From contig NZ_CP059997.1 of assembly GCF_018736145.1 (NCBI RefSeq), forward strand, positions 8,865,501 to 8,929,500: a stretch of 64,000 nt of DNA, given 5' to 3'. The stretch is from Amycolatopsis sp. CA-230715 (GTDB lineage Bacteria > Actinomycetota > Actinomycetes > Mycobacteriales > Pseudonocardiaceae). This document shows, in pieces, positions 24,912-33,983 of this stretch. The notes beneath the pieces are model-generated. The model was given only the letters and a program-made list of their open reading frames with translations. It searched no databases and was not told where the DNA came from. The position numbers and the translations under genes are program-made. Each line of letters begins with the position of its first letter. Position 1 is the first letter of the stretch.

Positions 24912-27900
24912 CCAGGGCGCTGGTGGACGAGCTGCGCGGGATCGGCGTGCGGATGTGGAACGACGGCGGGCGCCTGCGGTTCCGCGCACCGGCCGGCGTG
25001 CTCACCGCGGAGCACAAGGCGGAACTGAAGGAACGGCGCGACGAAATCCTCGCGCTGCTCGCCGAAGGCGATCGGCTGGTACCGGACAAAAGCGCGCGCC
25101 ACGAACCGTTCCCGCTCACCGACGTGCAGTCGGCCTACCTGCTCGGCAGGGGCGCGGCCTTCGCGTACGGCGGCGTGGCCTGCCACGGCTACGGCGAACT
25201 GCACTACCCCGATCTCGATCCGGACCGAATGACCGCGGCCTGGCAGGCCGTGATCGACCGCCACGACATGCTGCGCGCGGTGGTCGACTTGGGCGGCTCG
25301 CAGCGCGTGCTCCCGGAGGTGCCGCCATTCCGGATCCCGGTCACGGACGCGACCGGCGAGGACGGTTTCGCCGCGGTGGCGAGAAACCGGGCGGAACTCG
25401 ACCACCGGGTGTCCACACCGGAGGACTGGCCGCTGTTCGCGGTGCGCATCACGCGGACCGCGGCCGAGGCCGTGCTGCACGTGTCGATCGACTTCCTGGT
25501 GGCCGACTTCCTCAGCGTGCAGACCCTGCTCCGCGAGGTCCACGCGTGCTACGAGCATCCGGAAGATCCCTTGCCACCGCTCGAAATCACCTTTCGCGAC
25601 TACCTCGTGGCCGAGCGGCGGCAGGCCGCCGACGGCAGGCACGAACGGGATCGCGAGTACTGGCTGGCCCGCATCGACGACCAGCCGCCCGCCCCGGAGC
25701 TCCCCGTGCTGCCACCGCAACGTGACCGGGAGGCGCGGTTTTCGCGCTGGGAGACGACACTCGACCCGGAGACCTGGGCCGCGTTCTGCCGCCAGGCGCG
25801 CGATCACGACGTCACGCCGTCGGGTGCGGTGCTGGCCGCCTTCGCCGAAACACTGGCGGTGTGGAGCCGTCATCCCCGCTTCACGCTGAACGTGACGCTG
25901 CTCAACCGGTTCCCCTTTCACGACCAGGTCAACGCGCTCATCGGCGATTTCACCTCGGTGGAGCTGCTGGCCGTGGACGCCTCGTCCGCCGAGTGCTTTT
26001 CCGGGCGCGCCCAGGCCGCGCAGTCCCAGCTCTGGGAGGACCTTGACCACCGTTCGTTCAGCGGCGTCGAAGTGATGCGGGAGCTGACCCGGCGCAAGGG
26101 CGCGGACGCGGCCCTGTTCCCGGTGGTGTTCACCAGCGCCATCGGACTGTCCGAAGAGGACACCCATGACGACGCCGCGGGGCGGCTCGGGCACGGGATC
26201 AGCCAGACCCCGCAGGTGTGGCTGGACTGCCAGAACATCGAACGGGGTGGCGGGCTCACCAGCAACTGGGACGTCCGCGACGGCGTGTTCCCGCCCGGCG
26301 TCATCGACGACATGTTCGCCGCCTACGAGCAATTCCTGCGCGAACTGGCCGCGGGCCCACGTGCGTGGGAAAGCACCGCGCCGGTGAAACTACCGGAGGC
26401 ACAAGGGGAACGGCGTCGCGCGGTGAACGACACGACCGTCCCGGAGCCGGACGGGCTGCTGCACGAGGCCGTGGTGGCGCAGGCACTGTCCACTCCGGAC
26501 CGGATCGCGGTCAGCGCGGGCGGGCAGGCGATGACCTACGGCGAACTGCTCGCCAGGGCGGTCGGGCTCGCCGAGCACCTCACCGGCGACGGGTGCGCGC
26601 CCGGCGAGATCGTCGCGGTGCGGATCGAACGGGGCGCGCTGCAGGTGGTGGCCGTGCTCGGGATCCTGCTGGCCGGCGGCGCCTACGCACCGGTGGATCT
26701 CACCCAGCCGAAGACGAGACGGGACCGGATCCTCACCGGCGCCGGGATCGGCAGGGTGCTCGTCGCGGGCGCCGACGCGGAATCCGACTGGCCGGACGGG
26801 GTGCACGCGATCACGGTCGACCGACTGGCACCGGCCGCGCCACGGCGGATGCCGCCGAGGGTGGGGCGCGAGGACCTCGCCTACGTCATCCACACCTCGG
26901 GATCCACCGGCGTGCCGAAGGGCGTGATGATCAGCCACCGCGGCGCGCTGAACACGGTGGCGGACATCAACTCGCGGTTCGCGATCGGGGCGGACGACCG
27001 GGTGCTCGGGTTGTCCCAGCTCGGGTTCGACCTGTCCGTGTACGACATCTTCGGGCCGCTGGCCGTCGGCGGCGCGCTCGTGATCCCCGATCCGGGCCGT
27101 CGAGGGGATCCTTCGCACTGGGCGGATCTGGTCGCCGAGCACCGGGTGACGGTGTGGAACTCGGTGCCGGCGCAGTTGCAGATGCTCACCGATTACCTGG
27201 AAGTGGCGCGGACCGTGCCGCTGCCGACCTTGCGGCTCGCGATGCTGTCCGGGGACTGGATCCCGGTGGCGCTGCCGGACCGGATCAGGGACCGCCTGCC
27301 CGGCCTGTCGCTGGTGAGCCTCGGTGGCGCGACCGAGGCCGCGATCTGGTCCATCCACCACCCGATCGGCGAGGTCCCGGACGACTGGGTGAGCATTCCC
27401 TACGGCACACCGCTGGCGAACCAGACGTTCCACGTGCTCGACGCGGAGTTGCGGGATCGCCCGGACTGGGTGACGGGCGAGCTGTACATCGGCGGCGTCG
27501 GCGTGGCCATGGGGTATCTGGGCGATCGAGAGCGCACCGAAGAACGTTTCGTGGTGCGCGAGTCGACGGGGGAGCGGCTCTACCGCACCGGCGATCTCGG
27601 CCGGTACCTGCCGGACGGGGAGATCGAATTCCTTGGCAGGGAGGACTTCCAGGTCAAGATCAGGGGCCACCGGATCGAACTGGCGGAGGTGGAGGACGCG
27701 CTTCGCGCCGACTCGTCGATCGCCGAGGCGGCGGTGGTCGTCGACGGGGACCAGCCGTTGAACCGCAGGATGGTCGCGTTCGTTACCGGCGCCGCGCTGC
27801 CGCCTCCCGATGACGACGATCGCGCCCGTATCGCCGCCGAGCTGAGTTCCGCCGCCACCAGCGCTGGTGCGGCCGAACTGTCCGGAGTGGACAGTGAACG

Positions 27901-29956
27901 CTACCTCCGGTTCACCCGGGCGCTCGACGAGGTGGCGCTTCCCTCGATGGTGCGCGCTTTGCAGGCGAGCGGCCTGTTCTCCGACGGGGAATCGACGCAC
28001 ACCGAAGAAGACGTCTTCGATGCCGCCGCGGTCGTGCCCGCCCATCGTCGCCTGGTGCGCCGGTGGCTGGCCGCGCTGGTGCGCGAAGGCGTGCTCGCGA
28101 GGGACGATCAGGGCCGGTACCGCCTGCTGCGACCGGTCGATGCCGACCTGGTCGCCGCGACGTGGGACCGGGTGGAGGCCGCGGCGGACCCGACCGACGC
28201 CGAGCTGCTCGACTACTTCCGCACCAGCATCGACGTGCTCCCCGCACTGTTGCGGGGAGAAAGCGAACCGCTGGCGCTGTTGTTCCCGGCGGGAAGACTC
28301 GACCGGTCGCAGGCGTTGTACGAGCACGCCCTGTTCAACCGGTGGGGCAATCGCGCGCTCGGGGCCGCTGTCCGAGCGCTCGCCGACCGGGCACCGCGGC
28401 CGTTGCGCGTGCTCGAAGTGGGCGCGGGCGGGGGCGGTTCCACCGCAGCCGTGCTGGACGCGCTCGACGGCGTCGAGATCGACTACCTGTGCACCGACCT
28501 GTCGCGGTTCTTCCTGGCACAGGCCGAAGAACGCTTCGGGGAGCGGCCGGGGCTGCGGTTCGGCGTGGTCGACCTCGACCGCGATCTGCGCGCGCAGGGC
28601 CTGCTGCCGAACTCGATCGACCTGGTCATCGCCGGGGACGTCCTGCACGCCACGACCGACTTGTCCGCAGCGCTCGACCGGCTCGTGGACGTGCTCGCGC
28701 CGTCCGGCTGGCTGCTGGCCCTGGAGATGACCCGCGACCATTACCAGATCATGACCTCGCTCGAACTGCTCGTCCGCGTCGACGAGGAGGCCGCTGACTT
28801 CACCGATCTTCGGCGCGGCCGGGATCAGGTGTTCCTGCCACGGGAAAGCTGGCTGGCGGAGTTCGACCGGGGCGGCGCCGACGTCAGCGTGTGCGTGCCG
28901 GATAGGGATGGACTGCTCGGGGAACTCGGGCTGTGCCTGTTCGCGGCCCGAGTCAAGGCGGACCGCGCTGCCGTGAGACCGGGCGAGCTGGTGCCCGCGC
29001 TGGCGGAACGGCTGCCCGGGTACATGCTCCCGAACGGGATCGTGGTGCTCGACCACCTTCCCGTGTCCGACAGCGGCAAGATCGACCGGAAAGCGTTGCG
29101 CGCCATGGTGCCCCGGCGGATCGAGGCGGCGGCGACCACCGCGATCGAGTCCGCCGGAAGCGATCTGGAGCGCGTGCTCGGCCGGATCTGGGCGGAGGCG
29201 CTCGGGGTGCCCGCGGTCGGCCGCGACGACAACTTGTTCGAACTCGGCGGCGATTCGCTGATCGCGGCGCAGATCACCGGCAGGGTGCTGGAGGAGGTGC
29301 CCGCGGCGGCGAACCAGTTCTTCGACGAGCTGTTGCGCCGCCTGTTGGAGCGGCCGACGGTCGCCGCGCTGGCCGAAGGCCTGGCGACCGCGCCCGCGGC
29401 GGACGGCGAACCCGAGTCGCAAGTGGACACTTTGCCGTCACCGTTGCGGCACCTGCGCGATCCCGGAACCGCGGCGACGCCGTGGCTGCTGGTGCACGAC
29501 ACCACCGGAACCGTGGAAGGCTACGACGAACTCGCCGAACTGTTGGGCCGCAAGGCTCCTGTGCTCGGTTTGTGCGCCACAGCGGCGCCCGGGGAAGAGG
29601 ATCTCGCGGCGGTCGCGGTGCGCTACGCGCGCGCGGTCGCCGACGCCGGGCTCGATCGCGTCCGGGTGCTGGGCAAGGGAAGCGGCGCGGTGCTCGCGGT
29701 CGAAATGGCCGGCGCGCTCGCCGACACCGGTGCCGAGACCGGTGCGCTCGTGCTGCTCGACGCGGCGCGGGACGGCACCGGGCCGTGGCACGAGCCGATC
29801 GCCGGGCACGAACCGGGGTTGCACGCGGGCGACCTGGTACTGATCACCACCGGAGACAACGAGGATCAGGAGTTCTTCGCCGACCTCTGCCTCGGCGACC
29901 TCCGCGAAGTGCGCGTCAGCAACGACGAACTGGTGTCCCGTTTGGACGAAGCGTGA
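24908..29956 (+). CDS. NRPS-2: TubC-docking-Cy-A(MT)-PCP-degenerate TE
   Basis: 1682 residues. Order: TubC_N-like docking domain (1-55; DELRGIGVRMWNDGGRLRFR); Cy (SIDFLVADFLS near 194; PQVWLDCQ); A (HTSGSTGVPKG near 662; code DLYNMSLIW, cysteine type); a methyltransferase inserted before A10 (LEVGAGGGGSTAAVL near 1169), as in PchF; A10 Lys in SGKIDRKAL near 1388; PCP (ELGGDSLIA near 1448); a TE-like tail from about 1510. In the tail the GHSxG site reads GKGSG, so the Ser position is Gly, and the C-terminal GDH motif is absent; it should not hydrolyse thioesters. GTG 24908 overlaps the NRPS-1 stop by 4 bp with a GAGGAGGGGG Shine-Dalgarno. The PchF-like layout predicts an N-methylated thiazolidine or C-methylation. 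Confidence 0.93.
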   Translation: MTRALVDELRGIGVRMWNDGGRLRFRAPAGVLTAEHKAELKERRDEILALLAEGDRLVPDKSARHEPFPLTDVQSAYLLGRGAAFAYGGVACHGYGELHYPDLDPDRMTAAWQAVIDRHDMLRAVVDLGGSQRVLPEVPPFRIPVTDATGEDGFAAVARNRAELDHRVSTPEDWPLFAVRITRTAAEAVLHVSIDFLVADFLSVQTLLREVHACYEHPEDPLPPLEITFRDYLVAERRQAADGRHERDREYWLARIDDQPPAPELPVLPPQRDREARFSRWETTLDPETWAAFCRQARDHDVTPSGAVLAAFAETLAVWSRHPRFTLNVTLLNRFPFHDQVNALIGDFTSVELLAVDASSAECFSGRAQAAQSQLWEDLDHRSFSGVEVMRELTRRKGADAALFPVVFTSAIGLSEEDTHDDAAGRLGHGISQTPQVWLDCQNIERGGGLTSNWDVRDGVFPPGVIDDMFAAYEQFLRELAAGPRAWESTAPVKLPEAQGERRRAVNDTTVPEPDGLLHEAVVAQALSTPDRIAVSAGGQAMTYGELLARAVGLAEHLTGDGCAPGEIVAVRIERGALQVVAVLGILLAGGAYAPVDLTQPKTRRDRILTGAGIGRVLVAGADAESDWPDGVHAITVDRLAPAAPRRMPPRVGREDLAYVIHTSGSTGVPKGVMISHRGALNTVADINSRFAIGADDRVLGLSQLGFDLSVYDIFGPLAVGGALVIPDPGRRGDPSHWADLVAEHRVTVWNSVPAQLQMLTDYLEVARTVPLPTLRLAMLSGDWIPVALPDRIRDRLPGLSLVSLGGATEAAIWSIHHPIGEVPDDWVSIPYGTPLANQTFHVLDAELRDRPDWVTGELYIGGVGVAMGYLGDRERTEERFVVRESTGERLYRTGDLGRYLPDGEIEFLGREDFQVKIRGHRIELAEVEDALRADSSIAEAAVVVDGDQPLNRRMVAFVTGAALPPPDDDDRARIAAELSSAATSAGAAELSGVDSERYLRFTRALDEVALPSMVRALQASGLFSDGESTHTEEDVFDAAAVVPAHRRLVRRWLAALVREGVLARDDQGRYRLLRPVDADLVAATWDRVEAAADPTDAELLDYFRTSIDVLPALLRGESEPLALLFPAGRLDRSQALYEHALFNRWGNRALGAAVRALADRAPRPLRVLEVGAGGGGSTAAVLDALDGVEIDYLCTDLSRFFLAQAEERFGERPGLRFGVVDLDRDLRAQGLLPNSIDLVIAGDVLHATTDLSAALDRLVDVLAPSGWLLALEMTRDHYQIMTSLELLVRVDEEAADFTDLRRGRDQVFLPRESWLAEFDRGGADVSVCVPDRDGLLGELGLCLFAARVKADRAAVRPGELVPALAERLPGYMLPNGIVVLDHLPVSDSGKIDRKALRAMVPRRIEAAATTAIESAGSDLERVLGRIWAEALGVPAVGRDDNLFELGGDSLIAAQITGRVLEEVPAAANQFFDELLRRLLERPTVAALAEGLATAPAADGEPESQVDTLPSPLRHLRDPGTAATPWLLVHDTTGTVEGYDELAELLGRKAPVLGLCATAAPGEEDLAAVAVRYARAVADAGLDRVRVLGKGSGAVLAVEMAGALADTGAETGALVLLDAARDGTGPWHEPIAGHEPGLHAGDLVLITTGDNEDQEFFADLCLGDLREVRVSNDELVSRLDEA

Positions 29957-31029
29957 GCCGCATCGGGGTCGTCGGTGGCTACGGCGCGGTCGGCGCGGCG
30001 GCGGTCCGCGCGCTCGGTGGCTGGGATCCGGGGCCGATCCGCGTCGGCGGGCGTGCCCCGGACCGGGCCGCGCGCATCGTCGCCGAAGCGGCACCCGGCG
30101 GGGAGGCGGTGGCCGTCGATGTCCGGGATCCGCGGTCGCTCGCGCGTTTCTGCGACGGGTGTTCCGTGGTGCTCAACTGCGCGGGGCCCGCCTTCGAGGT
30201 GGGTACCTCGGTCGCCGAGGCGGCGTTCGCCTCGGGATGCCAGTACGTCGACGCCGCGGGCGATGACGCCTTGTTCGCGAAGGTCGGCGGGCTCGTGCCG
30301 CCCGGCCGGACGGCGGTCCTGTCGGCGGGGATGATGCCGGGTGCTTCCGCACTGCTGCCGCGATACGCGCTCGCGTTGTCGCCGGACGCACGCCGCCTGA
30401 CGGTGTACGCGGGGGGACGGGACCGGTTCACCAGGGTCGCCGCGGCCGACTTCCTCACCGGCGGCGCGGAGGTTTTCGGGGAGCCGCTCGCGGTGTGGGA
30501 GGACGGCCGGAAGGTCTCCGGCGCGCTGACGACCCGTTCCGCCGCGGTGCTCCCGTTCTTCCCCGAACCCGTCACCGCACGCCCGTACCTCGGGAACGAG
30601 CTGGCGAGGATCGCGGAGAACGCCGGGCTGGAGCGGCTGGAGTCGTACTCGGTGTTCGCGGGGGAGCGGGCGCTGGCCGCGCTCGGCGGTGACGGTGACC
30701 CGGCGGCGGCGGATCGGCTCGCCGCGGCCAGCGAACTCGACCTGTTCGGCAGGCGGCAGTACGCGTTGCTCGTCGTCGAAGCCACTGGAGCGGGCGACGG
30801 CGTCACGGTCGCCCTGCGCGGCAGCGGCGCCAGTGCGCTGACCGGCGCCTTCGCCGCCCTGACCGTGCGCGAAGTACTGGCAGGCGCGGTGCCCGCGGGG
30901 ACGCACCACGCGGGCGAGGTGCTGGATCCGGTGGTCGCCGCGGACGCGCTCGGCGCGCTGGACGGGATCGAGCTGCGGGTCGTGCACCAGCCCTTGGCCG
31001 AGGTCGGGTTCGAGGAGGAAGCGCTGTGA
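29953..31029 (+). CDS. Saccharopine-dehydrogenase-fold NAD(P)H reductase, putative second thiazoline reductase
   Basis: A 358-residue Rossmann protein: GVVGGYGAVGAAAVRAL nucleotide-binding loop at the N-terminus, VVLNCAGPAFEVGTSVAEAA and CQYVDAAGDDALF, typical of saccharopine-dehydrogenase-like oxidoreductases. It overlaps NRPS-2 by 4 bp (GTGA) and the thiazolinyl imine reductase by 4 bp, so it is made in step with the assembly line. From memory, PchK of the enantio-pyochelin pathway is an alternative thiazoline reductase unrelated to PchG. Whether this protein is homologous needs a search. The likely role is reduction of one thiazoline ring to thiazolidine; C=N reduction elsewhere on the chain is the alternative. 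Confidence 0.75.
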   Translation: MSRIGVVGGYGAVGAAAVRALGGWDPGPIRVGGRAPDRAARIVAEAAPGGEAVAVDVRDPRSLARFCDGCSVVLNCAGPAFEVGTSVAEAAFASGCQYVDAAGDDALFAKVGGLVPPGRTAVLSAGMMPGASALLPRYALALSPDARRLTVYAGGRDRFTRVAAADFLTGGAEVFGEPLAVWEDGRKVSGALTTRSAAVLPFFPEPVTARPYLGNELARIAENAGLERLESYSVFAGERALAALGGDGDPAAADRLAAASELDLFGRRQYALLVVEATGAGDGVTVALRGSGASALTGAFAALTVREVLAGAVPAGTHHAGEVLDPVVAADALGALDGIELRVVHQPLAEVGFEEEAL

Positions 31030-32153
31030 CGGAAGGAAAGCCGCGCGTCGTGGTGTGCGGGACGCGGTTCGGCCAGGTGTACCTGGAAGCCTTCGAACAG
31101 CCCGACGTGCCGTTCGAACTCGCCGGAGTGCTCGGCACCGGCAGCAGGCGTTCGCGGGCGTGTGCCGAGCACTACGGCGTGCCGCTCTACACCGGCCCCG
31201 ACGAGCTTCCGGCGGACATCGACATGGCGTGCGTGGTCATCCGCGGCGGCCTGCTCGGCGGGCGCGGCTCGGAGCTGGCCACCGCGCTGCTCGACCGCGG
31301 AATCCACGTGCTCCAGGAACATCCGCTGCACCACGACGAACTCGCGGGATGCCTGCGCGCGGCGCGGCGGAACAAGGTCGTCTACCGGCTCAACGCGTTC
31401 TACTGCCACCAGGAGCCGGTCCGCCGGTTCGTGGCCGCCGCGCGGGAACTGCTGTCGACGCGGCCGCCGCTGTTCCTGGACTCGGCATGCGGTTTCCAGC
31501 TCGCGTACTCGTTGCTGGACGTGCTCGCGCGCTGCGTCGGCGGAACCCGGCCGTGGGCGTTCGGCCCACTGCCCGAACTGGACCGCGCGGTGCGGGGCGC
31601 GACCTCGCTGGTGATCCCGTTCCGCAGCCTCGACGGGGTGTTCGCCGGTATCCCGATCACGTTGCGGGTACAGAACCAGATGGACCCCGCCGATCCGGAC
31701 AACTACGCGCACCTGATGCACCGGATCAGCATCGGCACCGACGCGGGCAGCCTCACCCTGGTCGGCACGCACGGCCCCGTGGTGTGGTCGGCGCGGCCCG
31801 CGTTCCCGCGCGAGGTGGTCGGGGAGTCGGCCGATCCGTACTTCGACGCGAGCGCGCAAAGGTCCGAAGTGGACAGTTCGGCCGTGCTCGGCCCGGCGAA
31901 CACCCCGTCCTACCGGGAGGTGTTCCAGACGGTGTGGCCAGCCGGGGTGATCCGCGCGCTCGGCGAGCTGTGGCACGCCGCGAACACCGGTGAGGACCCG
32001 TTGCGCGAGGGCAGGCACCACCTCAACCTGTGCAAGCTGTGGCAGGAGCTGACCGCTCGCCTCGGCCCGCCCGATCTCCTCACCGACAAGGCCCCGGTAC
32101 CTTTCGACCTCGCGGAACTGAGGGCACTGGACGAAGCGGCAGGCGCGTCATGA
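31026..32153 (+). CDS. Thiazolinyl imine reductase, Irp3/YbtU/PchG family
   Basis: A 375-residue member of the thiazolinyl imine reductase family, recognisable from VVVCGTRFGQVYLEAF at the N-terminus, VLGTGSRRSRACAEHYGVPLY, MACVVIRGGLLGGRGSELATALLDRGIHVLQEHPLHHDE and YRLNAFYCHQEPVRRFV. In yersiniabactin and pyochelin biosynthesis the family reduces a carrier-bound thiazoline to thiazolidine with NADPH. It is coupled by 4-bp overlaps on both sides in the core operon. Its presence is strong evidence that at least one Cys-derived ring is reduced, most likely the one made by NRPS-2, whose embedded methyltransferase could then methylate the ring nitrogen. Confidence 0.93.
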   Translation: MTEGKPRVVVCGTRFGQVYLEAFEQPDVPFELAGVLGTGSRRSRACAEHYGVPLYTGPDELPADIDMACVVIRGGLLGGRGSELATALLDRGIHVLQEHPLHHDELAGCLRAARRNKVVYRLNAFYCHQEPVRRFVAAARELLSTRPPLFLDSACGFQLAYSLLDVLARCVGGTRPWAFGPLPELDRAVRGATSLVIPFRSLDGVFAGIPITLRVQNQMDPADPDNYAHLMHRISIGTDAGSLTLVGTHGPVVWSARPAFPREVVGESADPYFDASAQRSEVDSSAVLGPANTPSYREVFQTVWPAGVIRALGELWHAANTGEDPLREGRHHLNLCKLWQELTARLGPPDLLTDKAPVPFDLAELRALDEAAGAS

Positions 32154-32917
32154 CCGCGGAACTGACCAGGCCGCGGTCGTGGTTGCGCACCTTCCGGCCG
32201 TGCTCCTCGGCGACCGCGCGGCTGGTGTGCTTCCCGCACAGCGGTGGCAGCGCGGCGTTCTACCGGAGCTGGGCCACCGCGCTGCCCTCGGACGTGGAAC
32301 TGGTCGCCGTCCAGTACCCGGGCAGGCTCGACCGCATCCGGGAACCACTGGTCGACGACATGCCGACGATGGTCGAGGCGATCGTCGGCGAACTGCGCTC
32401 CGTGCCGCGAGGCGGGCTCGCGTTGTTCGGGCACAGCATGGGCGCCTCGGTCGCCTGGGAGGTCGCGCACCGCGTCGCCGCGGACGCGCTGTTCGTGTCC
32501 GGCAGGCCCGCCCCTCGGCACCACAGGCGCGGGCGGCGGCACCTCGGCTCGGACGACGCGCTGTGGGGACACGTGCGCGCGCTCGGCGGCAGCCAGGATT
32601 CCTTGCTGGACAACGCTGTCGTGCGGGAAGTCGCGCTGCCGCCGCTGCGGGCCGACTACCGGCTGATCGAAACCCACACGCCCACGCTCGGTCCGCCGCT
32701 GGCGGCGCCGATCATCGCGCTGAGCGGCGACGCGGATCCGGAGGCGGAGTTGCGCGAGGTGGCTGACTGGCGGGGCTGCACCACCGGACCGTTCCGGCTG
32801 CGCACCTTTTCCGGCGGGCACTTCTACCTGGTACCGCGGTTCGACGAGGTGACGGCCGCGGTGACCGAGGAGCTGGCCGCCGCCGGGCTCATTACGAGAA
32901 GAAGACCTCCACGCTGA
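32150..32917 (+). CDS. Type II thioesterase
   Basis: A 255-residue alpha/beta hydrolase of the editing thioesterase family: LVCFPHSGGSAAFYRSWA, VQYPGRLDRIREPL, the nucleophile Ser in LFGHSMGASVAWEVA, and the catalytic His in FSGGHFYLVPRF. These enzymes remove aberrant acyl groups from carrier domains and can release products in trans. It is the last gene of the core operon (4-bp overlap). Because the TE fused to NRPS-2 looks inactive, this enzyme or the TE of the right-edge NRPS must handle hydrolysis. Confidence 0.93.
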   Translation: MTAELTRPRSWLRTFRPCSSATARLVCFPHSGGSAAFYRSWATALPSDVELVAVQYPGRLDRIREPLVDDMPTMVEAIVGELRSVPRGGLALFGHSMGASVAWEVAHRVAADALFVSGRPAPRHHRRGRRHLGSDDALWGHVRALGGSQDSLLDNAVVREVALPPLRADYRLIETHTPTLGPPLAAPIIALSGDADPEAELREVADWRGCTTGPFRLRTFSGGHFYLVPRFDEVTAAVTEELAAAGLITRRRPPR

Positions 32918-32972
32918 GTCCTGTACTCGGCCTCGCCGTCGATCCCCGGTTGCGGTCGCCTGACGAGCCCGC

Positions 32973-33794
32973 TCAGTCGTCGGCGGCCACCGTGGCGGCG
33001 ATCGGCTCGAGCGCCGCGATCAGCTCGTCGATTTCGTCCGCCGTGAGCACGTCGTACGCCGGTGCCGCCAGCTCGTCGGTGTGGGCCTCGATCCGCTCTT
33101 TGGTCTCCCGGCCGGCGTCGGTGAACCCGCCGTCGGCGTCCACGAGGCCGCGGCCGCGCAACCCGTCGACGACACCGGCCAGCTGTGCCTTCGGTAGGTG
33201 GTGGACGCGACCGAACTCCTCGGCCTTCATGCCAAGGGAAAGTGCGAGCAGGACGTGGGCCTCGGTGCCGCCGATGCCGTTGGCGACGAGCGCGGCGTTG
33301 TGGCCGTCACCGCGGTGCTCGCGTAGCAGCGTCGCCGCGTGCCAAAGCCGGGCCACCGGCTCCTCCGGCACGTCGAGCGCCCGCAACCCGGCGTAGAGCA
33401 CCCGCCCCTCGGTCGGCGCGCTGACCGCTGCCCGGGTGGTCAGGTCGGCGGCCCGCACCAGGCCGGGGGAGTCGGCGAGATCCCCGATCCGCTGCCGCAA
33501 TGCCGCGGCGCTGCCCCGTTCACGCACGGCGATCGCCTCCTGCGGGGTGATCTTGCCCCAGACCCACGGGATGTGGCGCGCCACCTCGCCGTCGGCGAAG
33601 TTGTAGAAGACCGCGTGCACCACCTCGGCAGGCGCCAGGCCCAGCGGCGCGGCCCGGCCCGCGAAGTACCCGTCCCAGTAGTTGCGCATGCCCAGAGCCA
33701 GGAACGCCTCGTTCGGCACCTCGGAGAAGGTGATGGCGGCGATCGGCTCGATGAGCTCGAACATGCGGTGGATCTTGGCTTGTGAGTGCGACAT
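32973..33794 (-). CDS. SCO6745-family protein
   Basis: A 273-residue protein with the features of the actinobacterial SCO6745 family: FELIEPIAAITFSEVPNEAFLALGMRNYWDGYFAGRAAPLG at the start, VFYNFADGEVARHIPWVWG, HRGDGHNAALVANGIGGTEAHVLLALSLG and a C-terminal winged-helix-like stretch. Function is unknown; it is usually an orphan gene. ATG 33794 has GGAGATG upstream. It converges on the type II thioesterase (55-bp gap) and marks the right edge of the core operon. No tie to biosynthesis is visible. Confidence 0.8.
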   Translation of the reverse strand: MSHSQAKIHRMFELIEPIAAITFSEVPNEAFLALGMRNYWDGYFAGRAAPLGLAPAEVVHAVFYNFADGEVARHIPWVWGKITPQEAIAVRERGSAAALRQRIGDLADSPGLVRAADLTTRAAVSAPTEGRVLYAGLRALDVPEEPVARLWHAATLLREHRGDGHNAALVANGIGGTEAHVLLALSLGMKAEEFGRVHHLPKAQLAGVVDGLRGRGLVDADGGFTDAGRETKERIEAHTDELAAPAYDVLTADEIDELIAALEPIAATVAADD

Positions 33795-33983
33795 CGGTGA
33801 GCATCTCCTGTGGACACGACCGCACGCTCGTGGGCGGCCTCTCACCCTAGCGACGAACAACGGGACCCGGATACGACAACTCGGCCGAGACCAATCCAAG
33901 GCGGTCGCTGTGCGCGGAACACGACGAGCGCTGCGGTCGAGGGTGGATTCCTGGTCGGTTATCGTGCTGGGGTGGAGATCTAG

